Shown: piece by piece, positions 18,171-25,876 of the stretch | Numbering within the stretch: the stretch's first letter is position 1 | Layout: every line of letters starts with the position of its first letter | Notes under the pieces: model-generated | What the model saw: the letters and a program-made list of their open reading frames with translations, nothing else | Told to the model about the DNA's origin: nothing | The model's database searches: none | Source of the DNA: Streptomyces viridiviolaceus | GTDB taxonomy: Bacteria; Actinomycetota; Actinomycetes; Streptomycetales; Streptomycetaceae | Direction of reading: 5' to 3' | DNA length: 64,000 bases | NCBI RefSeq assembly: GCF_014650995.1 | Contig: NZ_BMWA01000033.1 | Coordinates: forward strand, 37,504-101,503 | Translations under genes and position numbers: made by a program

Positions 18171-18260
18171 AGGGCACGCGGCCGTGCGGGGTGCCTTGGT
18201 GAGAAGGGGCACCCGACCGTGCGGGGGCGCCCCCGGGGGAGAGGGGCACCCGACCGTGCG
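18171..18260. repeat. three tandem 19-bp repeats
   Basis: AGGGGCACCCGACCGTGCG occurs exactly at 18205-18223 and 18242-18260, and in a diverged form (AGGGCACGCGGCCGTGCGG) at 18171-18189. Start-to-start distances are 34 and 37 bases, so they lie on roughly the same helical face. They fill the gap between the epimerase and permease genes. Confidence 0.8.
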
Positions 18261-18302
18261 AGCGGTGTCGGAGGTGTCCGGCCGAGATCCGCCGGAGGCC
18301 CT

Positions 18303-19304
18303 TCAGAGCACGAATCCGTGCGGGAACGGGTCGCTCGGGTCGAGCAGATAGTTCGCCGTGGCGGTGATCCAGGCACGCCCGGAGAACTCGGGGACGACGG
18401 CGGGGAGTCCGCCGACCTCGGTGGTCTCAAGGAGCCGGCCGGTGAACCGGGTGCCGATGAACGACTCGTTGACGAACGGGGTGTTCAGCGGCAGCGCGCC
18501 GCGTGCGTGCAGCTGGGCCATACGGGCCGAGGTGCCGGTGCCGCAGGGAGAGCGGTCGAACCAGCCGGGGCTGATGGCCATGGCGTTGCGCGAGTGCCGG
18601 GCGGTGGAGTCGGGTGCCAGGAACTGCACGTGCTTGCAGCCGCCGATGAGCGGGTCGACCGGGTGCACCGGACGGTTCTGCTCGTTCACGGCCCGCATGA
18701 TCGACAGGCCGGCGGCGAGGATCTCGTCCTTGCGCGCCCGGTCGAACGGCAGGCCGATCCGGTCGAGTTCGACGACGGCGTAGAAGTTTCCGCCGTACGC
18801 CATGTCGTAGGGGATCTCGCCGAGGCCCGGCACCTTGACCGAGGCGTCGAGTTCGAGCGCGAAGGCGTCCACATTGCGCAGGGTGACCTTCTCGGCGCGG
18901 CCGTCGGTGACCGTCACCCGCGCCTCGACCAGCCCGGCGGGCGTGTCGAGGCGGACCCTGGTCTCCGGCTCGGTGACCTCGACCATCCCGGTCTCGACGA
19001 GGACCGTGGCCACACCGATGGTGCCGTGGCCGCACATCGGCAGGAAGCCGCTGACCTCGATGTAGAGCACGCCCCAGTCGGCGTCCGGGCGGGTGGGCGG
19101 CTGCAGGATCGCCCCGCTCATCGCCGAGTGCCCGCGCGGCTCGTCGACCAGGAAGCGGCGCAGCCCGTCCAGGTTCTCCATCGCGTAGCGACGGCGCTCG
19201 GCCATGGTGTCCCCGGGGATCGGTCCCACCCCGCCGGTGACGACGCGGGTGGGCATGCCCTCGGTGTGCGAGTCGACGGCGCTGATCGTACGGACGGACC
19301 GCAT
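18303..19304 (-). CDS. 4-hydroxyproline 2-epimerase (proline racemase family)
   Basis: A 333-residue member of the proline racemase family that interconverts trans-4-hydroxy-L-proline and cis-4-hydroxy-D-proline. Both catalytic cysteines are present: Cys91 in LPMCGHGTIG and Cys254 in RSPCGTGTSA. Having Cys at both places separates it from trans-3-hydroxyproline dehydratases. The ATG overlaps the stop of the deaminase gene by one base (TGATG), so it is coupled to it. Together with the neighbouring dehydrogenase and deaminase this defines the first step of the pathway. Confidence 0.94.
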   Translation of the reverse strand: MRSVRTISAVDSHTEGMPTRVVTGGVGPIPGDTMAERRRYAMENLDGLRRFLVDEPRGHSAMSGAILQPPTRPDADWGVLYIEVSGFLPMCGHGTIGVATVLVETGMVEVTEPETRVRLDTPAGLVEARVTVTDGRAEKVTLRNVDAFALELDASVKVPGLGEIPYDMAYGGNFYAVVELDRIGLPFDRARKDEILAAGLSIMRAVNEQNRPVHPVDPLIGGCKHVQFLAPDSTARHSRNAMAISPGWFDRSPCGTGTSARMAQLHARGALPLNTPFVNESFIGTRFTGRLLETTEVGGLPAVVPEFSGRAWITATANYLLDPSDPFPHGFVL

Positions 19305-20236
19305 CAGGCTGACTGCTTCGCGAGGGAGGCGATGGCGCGGGCCATGTCGGCCTGGACCTGCTCGCGCATCTGCGGGGTGAGCGGACCACGCGGCGGGCGG
19401 CAGGGGCCGCCGAACCGGCCGACCTGCTCCATGCCGAGCTTGATGGCCTGGACGAACTCGGTGCGCGAGTCCCAGCGGAAGGCGGCGACCAGCGGCTCGT
19501 ACAGCGCCCGCGCCTCCTCCAGCTTTCCGGCGACGGCCAGGTCGTACAGGCGGGCCGACTCCGCGGGGAAGACGTTCGGGAAGCCGGCGAACCATCCGGT
19601 GGCGCCCATCAGCAGGCTCTCCAGGACGACGTCGTCCGCGCCGCTGATGACCTCCAGGCCGGGCGCCTGCTCCCTGATCTCCAGGACGCGCCGCACGTCT
19701 CCGGAGAACTCCTTGATCGCGACGACGTTGTCGATCTGCGCGATCTCCGCGACCAGGTCCGGCGTCAGGTCGACCTTGGTGTCGATGGGGTTGTTGTAGA
19801 CCATGACCGGCAGGCCGACGGAGGCCACGGCCTCGAAGTGGGCCAGGACCTCACCGCGGTTGGCGCGGTACATCGTGGGCGGCAGGCACAGCAGCCCGTC
19901 GGCGCCGTCCTCGGCCGCGACCTCGGCCCAGTGCTTCGCCTGGTGCGAGCCGACGCCGTGCACACCGACGACCACGATGCCCGAGTCGCCCACGGCCTCG
20001 ACCGCCGTCTGCGCGACCTTGCGGCGCTCGTCGTCGGTCAGGGAGGAGTACTCGCCCAGCGAGCCGTTCGGGCCGACGCCGTGACAGCCGTTCTCCACCA
20101 GCCAGCGGCAGTGGTCGGCGTACTTGTCGTAGTCCACGGCGAGACCGGCCGGGGCGGACGGGTCCTCGTGGTAAGGGAGGGCCGTGGCCACGACCACGCC
20201 GCCGAGGGACAGGGACTGCTTCTGGGTGTCGCTCAT
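19304..20236 (-). CDS. dihydrodipicolinate synthase family: pyrroline-hydroxy-carboxylate deaminase
   Basis: A 310-residue TIM-barrel Schiff-base enzyme of the DapA family. Lys175 (VVAIKEFSGD) forms the Schiff base and Tyr147 (PVMVYNNPID) is the proton relay; GPNGSLGEYSSLTDDER matches the 'G.tGE..sLt.eE' phosphate/keto-acid loop. In this cluster it should deaminate 1-pyrroline-4-hydroxy-2-carboxylate to 2,5-dioxopentanoate. Lysine synthesis is unlikely because the genome neighbourhood is catabolic. The ATG at 20236 has AAGGAG eight bases upstream. The gene overlaps the epimerase by one base. Confidence 0.92.
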   Translation of the reverse strand: MSDTQKQSLSLGGVVVATALPYHEDPSAPAGLAVDYDKYADHCRWLVENGCHGVGPNGSLGEYSSLTDDERRKVAQTAVEAVGDSGIVVVGVHGVGSHQAKHWAEVAAEDGADGLLCLPPTMYRANRGEVLAHFEAVASVGLPVMVYNNPIDTKVDLTPDLVAEIAQIDNVVAIKEFSGDVRRVLEIREQAPGLEVISGADDVVLESLLMGATGWFAGFPNVFPAESARLYDLAVAGKLEEARALYEPLVAAFRWDSRTEFVQAIKLGMEQVGRFGGPCRPPRGPLTPQMREQVQADMARAIASLAKQSA

Positions 20237-20283
20237 GAACTCTGCTCCTTGGGAGGGGAGTCGATGGGTGAGGGAGTCGAGGG

Positions 20284-21765
20284 TCAGGGGGTCTGGGGGG
20301 CGGGGTCCGCGAAAGGCGGTTCGGGGGCGGCGGCCAGTTCGCCGAGCCGGATGGGCTGGGCGATCGGACGCCGGTGGGGCACGGGTGCCGGGAGGCCCTC
20401 GACCGGGCGGCCGGCGGGCTCGTCCGACAGGCGGGCGTTCAGTTCGGCGACCGTGGGGCCGCAGACACGGGCCTGGCAGGGGCCGAGACCGGCCCTGGTC
20501 TCCAGCTTGGCGACCCGTGTCGCGGTGCTCGCCCGGTCGGCGGCCGCCCGGCGGATCGAGGCGTAGTCGGCCTCCTCGCAGCGGCAGACGACGGTCTCGG
20601 GGCGCAGCCACGCGGGCCAGGCCGCACCGATCGGGTGCGCCCGGGCCAGCCGTTCGGCGAACGCGCGGCCCTGGTCACGGCTGCGGCGCAGCGCGCGCAG
20701 AGCGGCGGTGCCCCGGTGGCCGCCCGCGGCGGTCCATCCGGCGAGCGCGCCCTCCGCCCGTGCGGCCGGGGCGCCCGCGATGCCGGTGATCTCGCCGGCC
20801 GCGTACACGCCGGGGCAACTGGTGGCCTGGTCGTCGTCGACGGCCACGAACTCGCCGCCCGGCGTGGTGCGCAGGGCGCATCCGGCGGCCACCGGCAGCT
20901 CCAGTTGCGGGCTGAAGCCGTGCGTGACGCACACCGCGTCGACCGCGACCGTGTGCTCGCTGCCCGGCACCACCGACCAGTCCGCGCGCAGCCGTGCGGT
21001 GACGGCCTCCTCGACCCGCCCGTCACCGCGCGCCTCGATCACGGTGCGGCCGAGGCGGTAGGGCACCCGGTGGCGGAGCAACAAGGCGGTGTACTCGGCG
21101 AGTTCACCGCCTTTGCCGACCTGCGCCGCGAGCTCCCACGGGCGCCGCGACCAGCCGCGGGCCACCGTGCGCGGCGTGTTGGCCTCCAGCACCTCCAGCA
21201 CCTGGGAGCCGGCCTCCAGCAGCGAGGCGGCCACCGGGAGCAGGAACGGTCCGGTACCCGCGACCACCACGCGGTCGCCGACCACGACCCGCTCCCCCTT
21301 GGCGAGCGCCTGGGCCGCACCGGCGGTGAACACACCGGGCAACTCCCAGCCTGGGAAGGGCAGTACGCGGTCGTGCGCACCGACGGCGAGCACCAGCGCA
21401 TCGGGATCCAGCGTCGTACGGCGCCGGCCGCCGCCGTCGGCCGGCCCGCGCAGCACATGGACGCGCGGCGGTCCGGGGTGCCCGGGATCCGGGCGCTCCA
21501 GGGCCCACACCGATGTCTCGGACCACCAGGCGCAGCGGGAGTGGGCGAGCACCCGGCGACGGCGCCGGTCGAAGGCCTGCCAGCCGTGCTGCAGGACCTC
21601 CGGGCGGGCGGCGTCGTACGCCTCGGGCAGCATCCGGTGGTACTGGCCGCCGGGCCGGTCCGCCGAGTCGATCAGCGTCACCCGGGCACCGGCGCCCAGC
21701 GCGGCCTCCGCGGCGGCGAGGCCCGCGGGCCCCGCGCCGACGACCACGACATGACGGTGTGTCAT
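20284..21765 (-). CDS. D-hydroxyproline dehydrogenase, FAD/BFD-type large subunit
   Basis: A 493-residue FAD-dependent oxidoreductase of the HcnB/OoxA type. The FAD-binding GAGPAGLAAAEAALGAGA is at about residues 10-27, a second dinucleotide motif near 168-182 (VVVAGTGPFLLPVA), and a C-terminal cysteine cluster (VVCRCEEADY and GPCQARVCGP) for a [2Fe-2S] centre at about 400-445. Such subunits join a small ferredoxin-like subunit and a DAO-type subunit in membrane-linked amino-acid dehydrogenases. Its ATG overlaps the stop of the (2Fe-2S) gene by four bases. A proline-rich tail of about 45 residues follows the last cysteine. Confidence 0.9.
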   Translation of the reverse strand: MTHRHVVVVGAGPAGLAAAEAALGAGARVTLIDSADRPGGQYHRMLPEAYDAARPEVLQHGWQAFDRRRRRVLAHSRCAWWSETSVWALERPDPGHPGPPRVHVLRGPADGGGRRRTTLDPDALVLAVGAHDRVLPFPGWELPGVFTAGAAQALAKGERVVVGDRVVVAGTGPFLLPVAASLLEAGSQVLEVLEANTPRTVARGWSRRPWELAAQVGKGGELAEYTALLLRHRVPYRLGRTVIEARGDGRVEEAVTARLRADWSVVPGSEHTVAVDAVCVTHGFSPQLELPVAAGCALRTTPGGEFVAVDDDQATSCPGVYAAGEITGIAGAPAARAEGALAGWTAAGGHRGTAALRALRRSRDQGRAFAERLARAHPIGAAWPAWLRPETVVCRCEEADYASIRRAAADRASTATRVAKLETRAGLGPCQARVCGPTVAELNARLSDEPAGRPVEGLPAPVPHRRPIAQPIRLGELAAAPEPPFADPAPQTP

Positions 21766-22304
21766 CGCTCCTCCGTTGCGGACGGATCGGACGTCTCCCG
21801 GTCGACCGGTGCCGGGCTTTGGCCGGTCTCCCGGTACGGCTCCGGCACGGTTTCCGGTTCGGGCGTGGCTTCCGGTTCGGGCGCGGCTTCCGGCTCGGGG
21901 GAAGCTTCCGGCTCGGGGGAAGCTTCCGGTGACGGCACGGTCTCCGACTCCGGCTCCGCCTCCGGCGAGACCTCCGGCTCCGCTTCCCTCGACAGGTCCG
22001 GCACCGGCTCACGGGTCTGGGTGGTCACCACGTCGCCGTCACGCGCCCGTCGGCGGCAGGCCCGTACGTCGCGCTCGTCGCCCACGGTCACCAGACAGTC
22101 GAAGCAGACGCCGATCCCGCAGAACACCCCGCGGGGAGCGCCGGAGCGTCCCCGGCGCCAGGCCAGGCGGTCGGCGGCGAGCAGGACGCCCGCGATGGTC
22201 TGGCCCGCGATGCCGTCGACGGGTTCGCCGTCGACGGTGATCCGCAGCGGCCGGTCCTGCCGCCCGACGGCGTCGGACTCGGCGCGGACACGTCTGGGGC
22301 TCAT
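21762..22304 (-). CDS. D-hydroxyproline dehydrogenase, (2Fe-2S) subunit with repeat tail
   Basis: A 180-residue protein made of two parts. Residues 18-95 are an HcnA-like ferredoxin domain with cluster ligands Cys62, Cys67, Cys70 and Cys83 (GVFCGIGVCFDCLVTVGD, then RACRRRA). Residues 100-180 are an acidic proline-glutamate tail with repeated SPEPEA / APEPEA / TPEPET units, encoded by 18-base tandem repeats. Normal family members end soon after the last cysteine, so the tail is an addition. It overlaps both neighbours by four bases (ATGA), giving one coupled unit with the two FAD subunits. Confidence 0.88.
   Translation of the reverse strand: MSPRRVRAESDAVGRQDRPLRITVDGEPVDGIAGQTIAGVLLAADRLAWRRGRSGAPRGVFCGIGVCFDCLVTVGDERDVRACRRRARDGDVVTTQTREPVPDLSREAEPEVSPEAEPESETVPSPEASPEPEASPEPEAAPEPEATPEPETVPEPYRETGQSPAPVDRETSDPSATEER
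21852..21923. repeat. four 18-bp tandem repeats encoding the acidic tail
   Basis: Four consecutive 18-base units, the last two identical and the first two differing from them by a few bases; a decayed fifth follows. Each unit encodes six residues, so changes in copy number keep the reading frame. They encode the Pro-Glu tail of the (2Fe-2S) subunit. Confidence 0.85.
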
Positions 22305-23503
22305 GCCGTCTCCTCACTCACAGGGAGGTGTGCGCCCTCGCCGAGCACGGCCGGACGGTCCACCCGGAAATGGGTGGCGTCCATGACCGCCGGCTCGCCG
22401 AGCATCAGATTCCGCAGCAGTCGTCCGGTGCCCACCGACAGACCGATCCCGGCGCCCTCGTGACCGCCCGCGTGCCAGAGGCCCTCCAGCCGCGGGTCGG
22501 CGCCGATGACCGGCAGATGGTCGGGGACGTACGGCCGGAACCCGCCGTACGCACGCGTCACCGGCACGCCGGCCAGCGTCGGGAACAGCCGCAGCGCCTT
22601 CGCGGCGACGGCCGACAGCACCTCGGGGCGCAGCCGGTCGTCGAACCCGACCCGGCGGCGTGAGGAGCCGATCAGTACGCTGCCGCCGCGGGTGGACTCC
22701 ACGACCGCGGACGTCTGCAGATCCTCTGCGCTGCTGCCGACCGCGCCCACGTAGTCCGCGTCGTAGACCTTGTGGAAGACCGTCGGCGGCAGCGGCGTCG
22801 TCACCAGGACGTCGCCGCGCCGGGGCCGTACGTCGACCGGAGCGCCGAGGCGGGCGGACAGTTCGCCGGCCCAGGGACCCGCGGTGTCGACGAACCAGTC
22901 GGCCTCCACCGGGCCGGTCGAGGTGCGGACCGCGGTGATCCGTCCCCCGCGGGTGACCGCGCCGAGCACCTCGCAGCCCGTCCGCAGTCTCGCGCCGGCC
23001 GCGAGCGCGTCGCCGAGCAGCGCGGCGGCCGCTCCGGCGGGCTGCACCTGGGCGTCCTCGGGGTAGAGCAGGGCGGCGGTGTGCTCCCGGGTGACATGGG
23101 GCTCGGCCTTCGCGAGCTCGTCGGCGTCCATCACCTCGGCGCGTACCCCCGCCGCGCGCTGGTCGGCGGCGAAGCGGGTCAGCTCCCGGGCGCCGGCGTC
23201 GGTCGTCGCGACGACGATGCCGCCCTTGGGCTCCCATTCCACGGCCTGCGCAGCGTGCGCGGACCGCTCGGCGACCCGAGCGAGCACCTCGGGCCACAAC
23301 GCCCGGGAGATCCGGGCGAGTTCCAGCTCCGGTCCCGGTCCCTTGTCGGAGACGAGCACGTTGCCCTCGCCGTGGGCCGTGGTCGCCGATGCGGCCGCGC
23401 CGCGCTCGACGACCGTCACCTCGAGTCCGGCCAGGGCCAGCTCGCGAGCGCAGGCGGCACCGATGATCCCGGCGCCCAGCACCGCAACCCGCGTTCCGTA
23501 CAT
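22301..23503 (-). CDS. D-hydroxyproline dehydrogenase, DAO-type FAD subunit
   Basis: A 400-residue D-amino-acid-oxidase-like flavoprotein, the catalytic subunit that oxidises cis-4-hydroxy-D-proline to the pyrroline. RVAVLGAGIIGAACARELAL is the N-terminal FAD fold. GFRPYVPDHLPVIGADPRLE and GHEGAGIGLSVGTGRLL near residues 315-375 are the usual C-terminal FAD/substrate motifs. The ATG is preceded by GAGGAGGG. It is the first gene of the catabolic operon; a promoter with TTGACA and an 18-base palindrome lie directly upstream. Confidence 0.92.
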   Translation of the reverse strand: MYGTRVAVLGAGIIGAACARELALAGLEVTVVERGAAASATTAHGEGNVLVSDKGPGPELELARISRALWPEVLARVAERSAHAAQAVEWEPKGGIVVATTDAGARELTRFAADQRAAGVRAEVMDADELAKAEPHVTREHTAALLYPEDAQVQPAGAAAALLGDALAAGARLRTGCEVLGAVTRGGRITAVRTSTGPVEADWFVDTAGPWAGELSARLGAPVDVRPRRGDVLVTTPLPPTVFHKVYDADYVGAVGSSAEDLQTSAVVESTRGGSVLIGSSRRRVGFDDRLRPEVLSAVAAKALRLFPTLAGVPVTRAYGGFRPYVPDHLPVIGADPRLEGLWHAGGHEGAGIGLSVGTGRLLRNLMLGEPAVMDATHFRVDRPAVLGEGAHLPVSEETA

Positions 23504-23514
23504 CGAACCCTCCT

Positions 23515-23532
23515 CGTTCGTTAAACCGAACG
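23515..23532. promoter_or_regulatory. operator 1 of the hydroxyproline cluster
   Basis: Perfect inverted repeat CGTTCG-TTAAAC-CGAACG, eight bases before the ribosome site of the first dehydrogenase gene and overlapping the predicted transcript start. A near copy lies upstream of the XRE-cupin regulator (24272-24289), 14 of 18 positions identical, which makes it the likely binding site of that regulator. Confidence 0.75.
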
Positions 23533-23538
23533 CCAGGA

Positions 23539-23567
23539 AACGTACGACGGTGTTCAGGACGTGTCAA
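23539..23567 (-). promoter_or_regulatory. predicted promoter of the hydroxyproline operon
   Basis: On the minus strand a perfect TTGACA (23562-23567 on the plus strand reads TGTCAA) is followed after 17 bases by TACGTT (23539-23544), matching the housekeeping sigma pattern TTGACN-N17-TANNNT. The start would fall at about 23532, inside the palindrome, so a bound regulator would repress. Confidence 0.6.
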
Positions 23568-23632
23568 CGGTCACGTGACATCGATTGCCCTCGGCCGCCG
23601 CGGGGCTCTTCCCGGTCGCCGCCGCTGCGGCG

Positions 23633-24247
23633 TCAGTCCTCCGTCGAGGACGGGGTGCCGGGGGCCGCGTCCGACAGGTGCAGGCGCTGGTCCGCTCGGT
23701 ACTGCAGCAGCAGCACCGAGCGGACGGCCTCGTCGGGCGCCGTGTAGCTGTGCGGGAGGGAGGCGTCGAAACCTACGTAGTCACCCGGCCCCAGTTCGAC
23801 CTCCTGCCCCTCCACCTGCACGTGCAGCCGGCCGGCCTGCACGATGGTGTGCTCGGTCCCCACATGCCCGAGGGACTCCTGCCGGCAGCCGGCCCGTACT
23901 TCCTGGTCGAAGAGCTCGAAGACGGCATCGCCGGACTCGATCCGCTGCAGGGGGCGCAGGTCCACGCCCTCGCCGCTGAGCACCTCGGCCTCTTTGGCAC
24001 GCACCACCGTGAGCCCGCTGGTGGGCCGGGCGTCCAACAGGTCGGAGATGGGCACCTCCAGTACGCGGGAGAGGCTGAACACCGTCTCGATCGTCGGATT
24101 TCCGGCCCCCGACTCCAACTGCGACAGCGTCGCCTTGCCGATCTTCGAGCGCCGGGACAGTTCGGAGATCGACAGCCCCCGCTCGGTCCGGACGCGCCGG
24201 AGATTGGCGGCCAGCATGTCTCTGACCGAGCCCTCGGAGACGCTCAC
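23633..24247 (-). CDS. XRE-family regulator with C-terminal cupin
   Basis: A 204-residue regulator. The N-terminal XRE helix-turn-helix covers about residues 10-63 (LRRVRTERGLSISELSRRSK, then IGKATLSQLESGAGNPTIET). The cupin barrel covers about 115-185 (GHVGTEHTIVQAGRLHVQVE, GPGDYVGFDASLPHSYTAPD) and probably senses hydroxyproline or an intermediate. I chose GTG at 24247, which has a GGGGGAG site; the ATG at 24301 would put an 18-base operator inside the coding region. It is the head of the hydroxyproline cluster, on the same strand, 130 bases upstream of the first enzyme gene, and probably represses itself and the operon. Confidence 0.88.
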   Translation of the reverse strand: MSVSEGSVRDMLAANLRRVRTERGLSISELSRRSKIGKATLSQLESGAGNPTIETVFSLSRVLEVPISDLLDARPTSGLTVVRAKEAEVLSGEGVDLRPLQRIESGDAVFELFDQEVRAGCRQESLGHVGTEHTIVQAGRLHVQVEGQEVELGPGDYVGFDASLPHSYTAPDEAVRSVLLLQYRADQRLHLSDAAPGTPSSTED

Positions 24248-24271
24248 GTTCTCCCCCTTCACTTCTGCTTG

Positions 24272-24289
24272 CGTTCGATATACCGTACG
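24272..24289. promoter_or_regulatory. operator 2, upstream of the XRE-cupin gene
   Basis: CGTTCG-ATATAC-CGTACG, a near-perfect inverted repeat 25 bases upstream of the GTG start. It has the same spacing and outer half-site as 23515-23532. This implies autoregulation and a shared regulon. Confidence 0.65.
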
Positions 24290-24564
24290 GCCATTCGTCA
24301 TGTCCGTTCGCTATCCCGATCAGGATCGGGCCTCGTCTTGCGCTATTGCAAGAAGACGGCAGCACAGGAAGTCAGCAGTTCCTCGGAGGAGGAGCCCCGC
24401 TCCCCCCGCGAGTCGCCCGGTGGCCCGGCGGGCGACTCGCGGTGGGGTCGATTGCGGCCGGTTCGGCGACGAGCGGTCCGATCACTTCCGCCTGGCAACC
24501 GGCCGCATCACGCCGGGCGACCAGCCCAGCTCACTCCTGCGGCTCCTGACCCATGCCCGCCGCT

Positions 24565-24840
24565 CATGGCCGACCTCGCGGCCCGCCGCGTGCTGCTCCA
24601 GAAGTGTGAACTGGGCCTGCTGGACGAGGACTGGACCGCCGGGGCGCCCGGCGGGACCGGCCCGGTCGACCTGGACTCCCCCGCCAATGGCGCCCTGGCC
24701 CGCCGCCTGGCCGAGGAGTCGGTGGTCCTCCTGGACAACCCCGACGGCCTGCTGCCGCTCGCCCCCGACACCCGCATCGCCGTGGTCGGGCCCCGGGCCT
24801 GGCCGGCTACCGGCCTTGGTCGGCCGCTCGCGGATCTGGT
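24565..24840 (+). pseudogene. glycoside hydrolase family 3 (beta-glucosidase) fragment
   Basis: About 90 residues of GH3 sequence: VLLQKCELGLLDEDW, DLDSPANGALARRLAEESVV and LLPLAPDTRIAVVGP. This is the junction between the TIM-barrel and the second domain of beta-glucosidases. Both ends are missing and the frame fades at about 24840. Not functional. Confidence 0.7.
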
Positions 24841-25317
24841 CACCGGGGCAGGGTCGAGAAATCGGCTCGGTTCCGCTCGGTCGCGGTACCGGGAGGAGGC
24901 GGCAATGCTTCGGACGCGGCTGTGCCTGCACCACCACTTCGGCCGCGTCCTCGACCTGCCCCGCGAGGAGAAGGACCGGTTCGCCAGTCCCACCGGCCAC
25001 CCCTACCGAGGCCGGCGCCAGTGGCCCGACGACTTCGGACGGCTGGAACTGGAGCGGTCCAACATCGGGCAGTACGACGACGTCCGCGCCGCCGAGGCCG
25101 CGGGGCTCTCACCGCGGCACGCCCCGCGACCCACCGCTACCAGGACGCGTTCGTCGGCGTCGCCGGCGTGTCCTCGCCCTGTACGCGCGCGTGCTCGGTC
25201 TCCTCACGGACAGCTACCCGTGAGAGCGTCCCCACCGTTTCCGTGATTGTCGGCGTACGCCCTGATTCCCCCAGCTGCATGCGGATGAACGTCCCCAGCT
25301 GTGCTCGCGGGTCGGGC
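24841..25317 (+). pseudogene. unrecognised decayed coding sequence
   Basis: Protein-like stretches occur in shifting plus-strand frames: HFGRVLDLPREEKDRFASPT and LELERSNIGQYDDVRAAEAA at about 24940-25120, then, in another frame, VLALYARVLGLLTDSYP ending at about 25223. I do not recognise the family. At least one frameshift separates the parts. Confidence 0.4.
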
Positions 25318-25746
25318 ATGGCGGACTCTGGTCGAGAGCGAGACGCTGCCCGGGACACCCGAACGATGAGACAGGGCATGGCGGCCGGATCGGTGGTCCA
25401 AGGCTGGGACGGCCCTTGGTACCGGATTCGTGGGGACGTCTCCGAGGCGTCGTTCCTGCCCAGTGAGGGCGAGTACTTGGACACGGCGGTCTGCAACGTC
25501 GATGTCTTTGTGGCTCTGAAGGACGGATCTCGCTGGTCCGAGACCATGTTCACCGTCGCGGAAGTCGAGCGCCCGATGAGACTCTGGACGGAGAGCGACG
25601 AACCTCTCGAAGGCCGGTACTTCTGGGTCTCGGACGGCCTGATCGTCCGGGATCCCGGCGTCGACAACATGGCCGACGTAATCACCGGGCTGATCGAGAA
25701 CGGCGAGTTCTCCGAGATCTTTCAGCGGCTCATCGACGACCGATGA
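25318..25746 (+). CDS. conserved hypothetical protein
   Basis: A 142-residue acidic protein without recognised domain. The body reads WYRIRGDVSEASFLPSEGEY, then VALKDGSRWSETMFTVAEVE, then RYFWVSDGLIVRDPGVDNMA, an alpha/beta pattern seen in small uncharacterised streptomycete proteins that resemble polymorphic-toxin immunity proteins in size. The start is uncertain: ATGs at 25318, 25366 and 25378 are all in frame and none has a strong ribosome site. No signal or membrane segment. Confidence 0.6.
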   Translation: MADSGRERDAARDTRTMRQGMAAGSVVQGWDGPWYRIRGDVSEASFLPSEGEYLDTAVCNVDVFVALKDGSRWSETMFTVAEVERPMRLWTESDEPLEGRYFWVSDGLIVRDPGVDNMADVITGLIENGEFSEIFQRLIDDR

Positions 25747-25876
25747 ACCCGGCCGACCTGGGCAACGTGGGCTGTCAGGCCACGTCGGTGTCCCGCTCGA
25801 AGGCTTTCAGCCGGTTCTTGAGCCGTACTGAACTTGTTGAATGGAACCTGACTGGAGCGGCTTGTGCGATCCCCGC

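Noticed and set aside
18171..18260. Considered as a CRISPR array
   Set aside because: Only three 19-bp repeats with GC-rich, partly similar spacers, and no cas genes; better explained as regulatory tandem repeats.
15225..23524. Several very long plus-strand open frames (for example 15225-16655, 16652-18070, 18219-19799, 20374-22386) opposite the hydroxyproline cluster
   Set aside because: They are antisense shadows caused by extreme third-position GC. Their translations are glutamate/arginine/glycine-rich without domains, while the minus strand encodes well-defined enzymes throughout.
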